A DNA stretch of 10,000 nucleotides. Origin: Kiritimatiellota bacterium. GTDB lineage: Bacteria; Verrucomicrobiota; Kiritimatiellia; JAAZAB01. The stretch is taken from assembly GCA_008636095.1 (NCBI GenBank), contig VSJD01000053.1:1-10000 (forward strand), in the 5' to 3' direction. The notes beneath the pieces were generated by a model, which had not been told where the DNA came from, did no database searches, and was given only the letters and a program-made list of their open reading frames with translations. Shown here piece after piece: positions 1 to 5,423 of the stretch. Every line of letters begins with the position of its first letter. Position 1 is the stretch's first letter. The position numbers and the translations under genes were made by a program.

Positions 1-79
1 CCCGCCATTGCTAAAGCTACGGCGGGTCGCCTTGCCATTCACCCCCGCGGCAAGCCGCGGGGTACTCTGGCGAAGGCGA
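1..79. repeat. Cluster of GC-rich palindromes (REP/MITE-like) at the left edge
   Basis: Two hairpin-forming units lie back to back. The first (1-26) has arms CCCGCC and GGCGGG enclosing a smaller GCT/AGC pairing. The second (27-79) has a perfect inner stem CCCCGCGGC (43-51) and GCCGCGGGG (54-62) with two bases between the arms, and outer arms TCGCCTTGCCA (27-37) and TGGCGAAGGCGA (68-79) that pair apart from one bulged base. The cluster sits just past the stop codon of the last gene of the minus-strand operon. No T-run follows on either strand, so it looks more like an intergenic palindromic repeat than a textbook terminator, although it could still stop or protect the transcript. The first unit may continue beyond the window edge. 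Confidence 0.6.
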
Positions 80-97
80 GCAGGGGTCCACCGGCAT

Positions 98-838
98 TCA
101 CAAATAAAAAATACGATCTTTATTTTCCGCCAGCCGCTGCGCGTTCCAGTCGTCACCGCCTTCCCGGTTGGCGCTCATAAAGATCGGCGGTTGGATTCCG
201 GCTTTGGCAAGCTTGGCGATCACTTCGCAGACCAGGGCATTGGCAATGGCACAACCGGTAATTGTTGAGAGCGGACCGACCTTTTGTTGTAAGCCGGGAA
301 TGGCGACCGCCGCGTCGCCGTGGGGCGCGCCGTTATCAATGACCACATCGCAGAGATCGACCAGTTTTTTTCCGGAGGGGTGCCGGCTGGCCTCCCCCTT
401 GGAATAAGCCAGGGAGGTAATGGCCACGGTTTTGAGGCCCATGGCGGCGGCCGCCAGCGCCATGTCAATGACCACGTGATTGCGCCCGGAGGTGGAGGTG
501 ATGATCAGGACATCGCCTTTGCGCGCCGGCGAAGAGCACAACAATTCCTTGCCCAATCCGGCCAGGCGCTCTAATCGGGAGGTCATGGTAAGCGGATGCA
601 CCGCTAAATTCATGCCGTGCGGATAAATAGGATTGATCAGCATCAATCCGCCCGAACGATAGACCATTTCCTCGGTAATGATGAAGGAGTGGGAGGCCCC
701 GAATGAAAACAGGCAATGGCCGCCCACAATGGCCTCAACCAGCAGATCCGCGGCCGCCGCTATGACCTTGGCTTGGGAACGCTCCACCTGCTCGAGCGTC
801 CGAATCGCCTGTTGAAAATATTCGCCGGCTGATGTCAT
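98..838 (-). CDS. SIS-domain phosphosugar-binding protein, UPF0309 type (SIS protein 1)
   Basis: A 246-residue soluble protein made of one SIS (sugar isomerase) fold, matching the usual length of the UPF0309 group, whose exact reaction is not established. The first phosphosugar loop is GASHS (residues 47-51), followed by the acidic pair Glu56-Glu57 and the conserved YRSGG. The second loop is STSGRN (115-120), the classic Ser-rich SIS phosphate-binding turn. The later family blocks SRHPSGKKL (151-159) and VVIDNGAPHGDAA (165-177) are intact. It starts at ATG two bases after the stop of SIS protein 2, with a G-rich stretch inside that gene as ribosome site, so the two are probably translationally coupled. 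Known for the family: SIS domains bind phosphorylated sugars in isomerases, etherases and regulators. Inferred: it acts on the product of the kinase two genes upstream. It lacks the roughly 300-residue length of MurQ. The family call is secure; the substrate is unknown. Confidence 0.9.
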   Translation of the reverse strand: MTSAGEYFQQAIRTLEQVERSQAKVIAAAADLLVEAIVGGHCLFSFGASHSFIITEEMVYRSGGLMLINPIYPHGMNLAVHPLTMTSRLERLAGLGKELLCSSPARKGDVLIITSTSGRNHVVIDMALAAAAMGLKTVAITSLAYSKGEASRHPSGKKLVDLCDVVIDNGAPHGDAAVAIPGLQQKVGPLSTITGCAIANALVCEVIAKLAKAGIQPPIFMSANREGGDDWNAQRLAENKDRIFYL

Positions 839-840
839 GG

Positions 841-1581
841 CTAAGTCCCCCGGGTTTCGTATTGTTCCTTGCTTTGACGGTAGTGATCTTCACCACCGGC
901 ACGGTTAACGCTGGAAAAGACAGTCAGTGGTTGTCCTCGGGCGGCCATGATTTCCATGACCCGCCCCAGCATCATCCAGCCGGCCACGTCCATGGCTACT
1001 CCGGAAACAGGTATCAGTTTGATATCATAGCCGGGCACGTCAACCGCCGCATCGCCGACAGGCGCGCCGATGTCAATGACTACATCCACAACCTCGCAAA
1101 GCCGCTTGCCTGATGGGTGCAGGGCGGCCACCGTTTGCGTATATGCCCGGGACGTGAACCCGATCACGCGGATGCCTTTCGCCTGGCAGGTCAGCGTCAG
1201 CTCAACCGGTCCCCGGTTTCTACCCGAAACGGAGGAAACCAGCATGACATCGCCTGACCGGAGATTGCTGGATTGGACGGCAAAGCGGACTGTCTCCAAA
1301 TCCTGTTCCCAGGTATCGGGCCGGGACCGGTTCTGATAACAGCGTGGCACGGGAGACGTCACGTTCACGGTATAGTCAAAGGGCTGGATCACCGCCAAGC
1401 CCCCCGCCCGATTGAGGAAATCTCCCTGAATGCCGTGTCCGAGCCCCGAACAATACACCAGGCCCTGATGGGTCACGGCCTGGACGATCAATTCGGCCGC
1501 CTGCTCCAGGGCGGGCATTTGCGTTTGCTCGAGGTGATCCAGTATGCCCCGGACTTTATTAAGATACTGCTGCGGCACCAT
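841..1581 (-). CDS. Diverged SIS-domain protein, paralogue of SIS protein 1 (SIS protein 2)
   Basis: Also 246 residues and clearly related to its downstream neighbour: both share the layout glycine-rich loop, RxGG, SGRN, HPSGK and VVIDxGAPxGDAAV. Loop 1 is GLGHG (46-50), loop 2 is SSVSGRN (116-122), HPSGK lies at 155-159 and GAPVGDAA at 172-179. The segment after loop 1 is two residues shorter than in SIS protein 1, and the acidic pair there is replaced by Gly-Asp (53-54), which suggests a changed or lost catalytic function. A strong ribosome site, AAGGAGG, lies 8 bases before the ATG and overlaps the TAA stop of the kinase. Tandem, equally long, diverged copies suggest duplication followed by specialisation, perhaps as a heteromeric SIS complex or as two steps on related sugar phosphates. 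The family is secure; the activity is unknown. Confidence 0.85.
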   Translation of the reverse strand: MVPQQYLNKVRGILDHLEQTQMPALEQAAELIVQAVTHQGLVYCSGLGHGIQGDFLNRAGGLAVIQPFDYTVNVTSPVPRCYQNRSRPDTWEQDLETVRFAVQSSNLRSGDVMLVSSVSGRNRGPVELTLTCQAKGIRVIGFTSRAYTQTVAALHPSGKRLCEVVDVVIDIGAPVGDAAVDVPGYDIKLIPVSGVAMDVAGWMMLGRVMEIMAARGQPLTVFSSVNRAGGEDHYRQSKEQYETRGT

Positions 1582-1594
1582 AATCGTCTCCTCC

Positions 1595-2533
1595 TTATTT
1601 CATCATAATTTCTTTGTAAGTAGCCAGGAGCATGGCGGCCGCCTGGTCATAATTCGGACCTTGCTCACGGCGTAAACTAATCAGCGCCGCGCCAAGCACG
1701 GGCGGGTGTGGTGGACGCATGGGTGTCAATAGCGGCGCAAATCTCTTGGCCTGTTCGCATAATCGAGTCCAGTAAATGGAAGAATGCATGATGACACTGC
1801 CTATGCCAATCATTGTATAGGATTCACGGTTAATTTCAAGGCGATCGATTACAACGTGTAGAATATCGGCAATGTCGTCAGCCGCACTAATTAATATCCG
1901 CCCCGCGATGGGGTCGCCGGCGGTGGCTTCCTCATTCACGACGCGGGCAAACGCGGCAATAACGGAACGATCCATAGGCTTCAAGCTGAAGGCAATCAAG
2001 TCGCTAAAGTCGGCCAATCCGTAAAAGGCGTATAACCGATTTTGCAGGGTTGTATGAAAACGAGGGTGCCAGTCCGATTTCGCCGCCGCCCGCAAGGCCA
2101 TCAGCCCAATGAAATAGGCACTGCCGGTATCACCCAGAACGGGACCGGCCCCGTCGAGATGTAATTCCCGGCCAGCGCTAGTTTTTCCATACACAAACGA
2201 TCCTGTTCCCGAAAGTACGATCAGGCCGCAAGATTGGCCGGCCAGCGCAAAGGCCGCTTCCGATTCCGACACCTCGCTTGTCGAACGGATGGGGATGCCC
2301 AAATTGAGTACCGGCTTGCGGCAGCGGCTGATGGATATAACGGCAACCGATTTGGGTACATGATGGGCCAACGCGCCACGCGCGGCCATGAGGAGCGCTT
2401 TCTCACTCCGGCCGCTGAGGCCGGGGCCCTCGCCAGCCCCCCATCCTAATGCCTGACCGTCACCGCGAACCAATAAGGCGTGACATTTAGTCCCACCGCG
2501 ATCGAAGGCCAGAATGGTTGCGTCAGCATTCAT
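1595..2533 (-). CDS. BadF/BadG/BcrA/BcrD-family ATPase, N-acetylhexosamine kinase-like
   Basis: A 312-residue protein of the ASKHA (actin/hexokinase) superfamily, in the branch that contains N-acetylglucosamine kinases. Visible motifs are the N-terminal phosphate-1 loop FDRGGTKCHALL (10-21; usually DGGGTK), the phosphate-2 loop LSGTGS (107-112), GDTGSAYFIG (134-143; usually GDEGS), and a C-terminal GIGSV segment followed by PPHPPVLGAAL. By family knowledge it would transfer phosphate from ATP to a sugar hydroxyl in the cytoplasm. The stretch where relatives have an Asn-Asp catalytic pair reads SESE here (89-92), so the active site may be altered. The alternative members of the family, activators of radical dehydratases, are made unlikely by the neighbouring SIS genes and by the lack of CxxC-type cluster ligands. 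It is followed after 13 bases by SIS protein 2. No good ribosome site is visible before its ATG. Confidence 0.8.
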   Translation of the reverse strand: MNADATILAFDRGGTKCHALLVRGDGQALGWGAGEGPGLSGRSEKALLMAARGALAHHVPKSVAVISISRCRKPVLNLGIPIRSTSEVSESEAAFALAGQSCGLIVLSGTGSFVYGKTSAGRELHLDGAGPVLGDTGSAYFIGLMALRAAAKSDWHPRFHTTLQNRLYAFYGLADFSDLIAFSLKPMDRSVIAAFARVVNEEATAGDPIAGRILISAADDIADILHVVIDRLEINRESYTMIGIGSVIMHSSIYWTRLCEQAKRFAPLLTPMRPPHPPVLGAALISLRREQGPNYDQAAAMLLATYKEIMMK

Positions 2534-2601
2534 TCGTAAATTTCAGGCGTTGCGACGCTATCGGCATTGCTGTCTATATGGTGTTTGGTGTTTCGCTCCG
2601 C

Positions 2602-3006
2602 CTATGACTCTACCAGGCGCCGCAATTCCGGCGCCGGGCGCAGGACCTTACCCTCGGCCGAAAGGCACACGTGCACGGTATAGCCGGTTACGATAATCGT
2701 GTCGCCGCGGGTCACTTCGTAGGCGACGCGCAGACGGGGCCCCTCGAGGGCGCACCGGCTGACCACCTTCAGCTCGTCATCGAAATGGGCCGGTGCCTTG
2801 TATAAGCAATGGGCTTCCACCACCGGCAAAAAAAGGCCCTTTTTCTCCAGCTCGGCATAGGGCAGGCCAACCTCGCGCAACATGGCGGCGCGGGCCATCT
2901 CGAAATACACCAGATAGTTGGCATAATACACAAAGCGCATTTGGTCCGTATGGGCATACGGCACATGCAGAGTATACTGGAAAACACGGCTGGTGGCGGT
3001 GGTCAT
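2602..3006 (-). CDS. Hotdog-fold acyl-CoA thioesterase (YbgC / 4-hydroxybenzoyl-CoA thioesterase type)
   Basis: A 134-residue single-domain hotdog protein, the normal length for the family, which hydrolyses acyl-CoA thioesters in the cytoplasm. The signature block spans residues 17-40: Tyr-Ala-His-Thr-Asp with the candidate catalytic Asp21, then FVYYANYLVYFEMAR, the typical beginning of the long central helix. The start chosen is ATG at 3004-3006 because AAGGAG lies 9 bases upstream. An upstream in-frame TTG at 3013-3015 would touch that ribosome site directly and is unlikely. A sigma-70-like promoter (3043-3072) sits in front. It is the first gene of the minus-strand run leading to the sugar kinase and SIS genes, though a 68-base gap separates it from the kinase, so functional linkage is uncertain. 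The substrate cannot be read from sequence. YbgC of the Tol-Pal region is the best known relative, but no tol genes are present here. Confidence 0.87.
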   Translation of the reverse strand: MTTATSRVFQYTLHVPYAHTDQMRFVYYANYLVYFEMARAAMLREVGLPYAELEKKGLFLPVVEAHCLYKAPAHFDDELKVVSRCALEGPRLRVAYEVTRGDTIIVTGYTVHVCLSAEGKVLRPAPELRRLVES

Positions 3007-3042
3007 GGATGTCAACTCCTTAGCCCAGATGATTTATGTGCA

Positions 3043-3072
3043 ACAATAAAGCTTGGGATTAGCCATTGTCAA
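3043..3072 (-). promoter_or_regulatory. Sigma-70-like promoter for the thioesterase-kinase-SIS operon
   Basis: On the minus strand a perfect -35 hexamer TTGACA (3072-3067) is followed after 18 bases by TATTGT (3048-3043, four of six matches to TATAAT). The predicted start of transcription near 3036 leaves a short leader of about 30 bases containing AAGGAG before the ATG at 3006. It is placed by eye only. Confidence 0.5.
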
Positions 3073-3076
3073 TTCA

Positions 3077-3105
3077 TTAACAAAGGAAACTTTAACAAAG
3101 GAAAC
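3077..3105. repeat. Tandem direct repeat, two copies of a 15-base unit
   Basis: TTAACAAAGGAAAC occurs at 3077-3090 and again at 3092-3105, with one T between. It lies just upstream of the minus-strand promoter and could be a binding site for a regulator or a replication-slippage duplication. Nothing in the sequence decides which. Confidence 0.6.
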
Positions 3106-3108
3106 AAC

Positions 3109-3137
3109 TTGATTGAATGCCGCCATAAGCATAATAA
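3109..3137 (+). promoter_or_regulatory. Possible weak plus-strand promoter toward the histidine kinase
   Basis: TTGATT (3109-3114) is followed after 17 bases by TAATAA (3132-3137); an overlapping CATAAT at 3130-3135 is an alternative -10 element with a 15-base spacer. It would give a long leader of about 230 bases before the kinase ATG. The region is AT-rich, so chance matches are likely. Confidence 0.25.
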
Positions 3138-3171
3138 TACCTGAGCAGGTTCACAGTTCGTGACTACTTAG

Positions 3172-3195
3172 GTGTTCGGTGTTCAGTGTTCGGTG
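3172..3195. repeat. Short tandem heptamer repeat
   Basis: The heptamer GTGTTCG is repeated three times in a row (3172-3178, 3179-3185 with A at the last base, 3186-3192) and followed by a partial GTG. It lies in the gap between the thioesterase and histidine kinase transcription units. No function can be assigned. Confidence 0.7.
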
Positions 3196-3241
3196 GAGCA
3201 TGACCGATCAACCAGAAGGCAATAGGTAAGACTTATTTGGA

Positions 3242-3361
3242 GTGTATGCGAATGCTAAATGGACTCGAGAAGTCGCTAAGGCCGCCGACGAGTATGGCCT
3301 GCCACAGGAACTACTGCCTCAGGGATGGCCCCCGAATGCTGAACACCTTGTGAGAGGTTGA
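3242..3361 (+). pseudogene. Small coding-like ORF or remnant of a C-terminus before the histidine kinase
   Basis: An open frame follows an in-frame TAA at about 3227-3229. If it starts at the GTG at 3242 it encodes 39 residues. The peptide contains a helix-like part with EVAKAADEYGLP (residues 10-21), then GWPPNAEHLVRG at the end. The Pro/Trp-rich finish and regular amino-acid composition look like the tail of a real protein rather than random sequence. Its TGA (3359-3361) lies twelve bases before the ATG of the histidine kinase. No convincing ribosome site precedes the GTG, so a decayed gene end is as likely as a small expressed protein. I do not recognise the family. Confidence 0.3.
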
Positions 3362-3372
3362 AAGTAACAGTC

Positions 3373-5061
3373 ATGGATCACAACGAGCAATTAGACCAAA
3401 CGGTGCGGATTACGCTACTACCGGCCGAAGCGCTGGAAGCGGCCAAACCCGCGAAGAGGCCCAAGCTGACTTCGAAAACGGCCGGCCGGCCCCGTGAGAC
3501 CGTCCGGGCCAAGCTCGGGGCCTCCGAATTCATGCTTTACCGTGAATTTCTTCAGAACATCTATGACGCCGTGCTGATCACGGACTGGGAGGGACACCTT
3601 CTGGACGGCAACACGCGCTCCACTGAATTCCTCCGTTACGAGGTTCGCGAACTGCGTGAAAAGACAATTTTCGACATCATCTATGGCTTCGATGAGGCCA
3701 TTCTCCAGAAAATCTGCGACAACCTGGATCGCGACCAGTTCACCCTGATCGAGGAAGCTTATTGCCGGCGTAAGGACCAATCCCTGTTTCCAACGGAAAT
3801 CGCCACCAACAAACTGCACCTGGGCGATGAAAAACACATTTGCTTTTTCGTGCGCGATATTACCCGGCGTAAGCAGGATGAAAAAATCCTGCGCCAGACC
3901 CGTGATCAACTGGCCCGGGCCGAGCGCCTGGAAATGGCCGGCAGCATTGCCGGCCATATCGCTCACGATTTCAACAACCTATTGACCCCCCTGGTGGCCT
4001 ATCCGGAGTTCATCCGGGCCAAACTGCCGGAAAATTCACCGGCGCACGCGGATCTCGACGTCATCGCCAAGACGGCCCAGCAGATGGCCCACATCAATCA
4101 ACAGCTTTTGGCACTGTCGCGCCGCGCCTATCACGAGCAGTCCGTGCTGAACATCAATGCAGTGATTGAAACCGAGGTCTTGTTCCTGGAGCGTAACGAG
4201 TCGGCCAAGGGGATCAAGCTTGACCTGGCCCTGGCGGGGGATTTGTTTAACATGAAGGGTTCGCCCCAACAGTTACTGCGCGTTATCCAGAACCTGTGCC
4301 AGAACGCCATCGAAGCCATGGGCCCTGCCGGCACGCTGACAATCAAGACCAATAACGTCTGCCTGAACACGCCGGTGAAGAAATACGAGCTTATGACGCC
4401 GGGCGAATATATCAAGGTCTCGATCGCCGACACGGGACACGGCATTCCACCGGAAATCCAGGACAAACTCTTCGATCCCTTTTTTACCACCCGCAAGGCC
4501 GACAAACAGCGCGGCTCCGGCCTGGGCCTGAGCGTGGTACGCGGCATCGTCAAGGATCACCAGGGCTTTATCGACCTGGAAAGTACCATCGGCGTGGGCT
4601 CCACCTTCAGCCTGTATTTACCGGCCTGCCGGGACAAGATCCAGCCGGTGGAGCCGGAAAAACATTATACCGGCACGGAAACCATCCTGGTCGTGGATGA
4701 CGACAAACTGCAAATCGAAGTCATGACCCGCCTCCTGCAAGCAATGGGCTACACTGTCGAGAACGCACATAGCGGCGAAGAGGCGCTGCGGCTATTCGCC
4801 CAACGTAAGGAGAAAGGCCATTTTCCCCAACTGGTTGTCCTCGACATGGTCATGAGCGAGGGCATGGATGGCGCCCGGATCTACCAGGAGCTGAAGGCCA
4901 TTAACCCCAAGCAGAGAGGCATCATCGTTTCCGGTTATGCGGAATCGCCCCGGGTCACCCTGGCCCAGACCCTCGGTATTGGCGCTTACCTCCGCAAACC
5001 GGTGACGCTCGAAAAACTGAGCAAAGCGGTCCGGCAGGAATTGGATCGGACCACGCAGTAG
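3373..5061 (+). CDS. Soluble hybrid sensor histidine kinase (PAS-HisKA-HATPase-REC)
   Basis: A 562-residue protein counted from the ATG at 3373. A TTG at 3358 would add five residues but abuts the GAGAGG ribosome-like site. In order: a basic, Pro/Lys-rich N-terminal tail (about 20-50); a PAS domain (about 55-165) ending in the usual DITRRKQ linker; a dimerisation/phosphoacceptor helix with GHIAHDFNN and phospho-His198; an ATPase domain with N-box RVIQNLCQNAIEAM (303-316), G1 DTGHGIP (353-359), F-box LFDPFF (367-371 region) and G2 GSGLGLS (381-387); and a C-terminal receiver domain with acidic pocket Asp442-444, phosphoacceptor Asp491, Ser520 and Lys542. All catalytic residues are present. No membrane segment or signal peptide is visible, so it senses a cytoplasmic cue through PAS. 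No DNA-binding partner is encoded in the window, so it is an orphan whose phosphorelay target is unknown. It stands alone on the plus strand between oppositely oriented operons. Confidence 0.95.
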   Translation: MDHNEQLDQTVRITLLPAEALEAAKPAKRPKLTSKTAGRPRETVRAKLGASEFMLYREFLQNIYDAVLITDWEGHLLDGNTRSTEFLRYEVRELREKTIFDIIYGFDEAILQKICDNLDRDQFTLIEEAYCRRKDQSLFPTEIATNKLHLGDEKHICFFVRDITRRKQDEKILRQTRDQLARAERLEMAGSIAGHIAHDFNNLLTPLVAYPEFIRAKLPENSPAHADLDVIAKTAQQMAHINQQLLALSRRAYHEQSVLNINAVIETEVLFLERNESAKGIKLDLALAGDLFNMKGSPQQLLRVIQNLCQNAIEAMGPAGTLTIKTNNVCLNTPVKKYELMTPGEYIKVSIADTGHGIPPEIQDKLFDPFFTTRKADKQRGSGLGLSVVRGIVKDHQGFIDLESTIGVGSTFSLYLPACRDKIQPVEPEKHYTGTETILVVDDDKLQIEVMTRLLQAMGYTVENAHSGEEALRLFAQRKEKGHFPQLVVLDMVMSEGMDGARIYQELKAINPKQRGIIVSGYAESPRVTLAQTLGIGAYLRKPVTLEKLSKAVRQELDRTTQ

Positions 5062-5083
5062 AACGAAGTTCACTGCGTGGCGG

Positions 5084-5109
5084 TGCAGTGAAGCAAAGCT
5101 TCTACTGCA
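5084..5109 (+). terminator. Hairpin after the histidine kinase, probable terminator
   Basis: TGCAGT and AAGC pair with GCTT and ACTGCA around an AAA loop, with a small internal mismatch (one base against two). It starts 23 bases after the TAG stop. The following sequence is CTGCCCCCTTTGATTC, with only a weak T-run, so termination may be partial or factor-assisted. Confidence 0.45.
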
Positions 5110-5116
5110 CTGCCCC

Positions 5117-5148
5117 CTTTGATTCTTTCCGCTTCGCTAGAAACAAAG
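5117..5148 (+). terminator. Second hairpin downstream of the histidine kinase
   Basis: CTTTG (5117-5121) and TTTC (5126-5129) can pair with GAAA (5140-5143) and CAAAG (5144-5148), leaving a bulge on the left arm. CCTTTTCTTG follows. It may act with the preceding hairpin as a tandem terminator; the pairing is A/T-rich and weak. Confidence 0.3.
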
Positions 5149-5234
5149 ATCCTTTTCTTGAACCTTCCAAACTGCAATCCTGCGCGAGACGCTATCACAG
5201 GTTCATAAGTTCGCTAACGTATTAACCAAAACAC

Positions 5235-5350
5235 GAGATTCCTCGACTCCGCTACCTGCCCGCAGTCGCTACGCTCCAGCGTTGCGGGCGGGCGCTCCGC
5301 TCGGAATGACAAAGGAAAGCCTGTCATCCCGAGCGAAGTCGAGGGATCTC
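5235..5350. repeat. Inverted repeat pair, one arm split by a 48-base nested palindrome
   Basis: The right arm (5323-5350) runs from GTCATCCCGAGCG to AGGGATCTC. Its reverse complement is found in the left arm in two pieces, 5235-5253 (GAGATTCCTCGACTCCGCT) and 5302-5310 (CGGAATGAC), with 25 of 28 bases matching once the pieces are joined. The 48 bases between them (5254-5301) contain their own inverted repeat, CCTGCCCGCA (5255-5264) against TGCGGGCGGG (5283-5292). CTCCGCT occurs on both sides (5247-5253 and 5295-5301), like a target-site duplication. This resembles a dispersed palindromic intergenic repeat that received a smaller element. The rest of the gap (5149-5234 and 5351-5423) shows nothing further. 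Confidence 0.65.
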
Positions 5351-5423
5351 CATGTCGGCCCATACGTTGGTGTATTTACGCCGATGCGTACTAAGATCAC
5401 AGGTTTGGGACTGACTTATTTAA

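Noticed and set aside
98..838. Identity as MurNAc-6-phosphate etherase (MurQ) or glucosamine-6-phosphate deaminase/GlmS
   Set aside because: The 246-residue length and the SRHPSGKK and GAPHGDAA blocks fit UPF0309-type SIS proteins, not MurQ (about 300 residues), NagB or two-domain GlmS.
3077..3195. CRISPR array
   Set aside because: The repeat units are 7 and 15 bases and tandem without spacers, unlike CRISPR repeats.
3358..3372. TTG start for the histidine kinase
   Set aside because: The GAGAGG sequence directly abuts the TTG, leaving no spacer; the ATG at 3373 is a better, though not ideally spaced, start.
3407..3522. AT-hook DNA-binding motif in the N-terminal tail of the kinase (AGRPRE)
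   Set aside because: A single GRPR core without the usual flanking basic repeats is not enough evidence.
3418..3966. A 182-codon minus-strand open frame inside the histidine kinase
   Set aside because: It is antisense to the intact PAS and HisKA coding region and has no recognisable motif or ribosome site.
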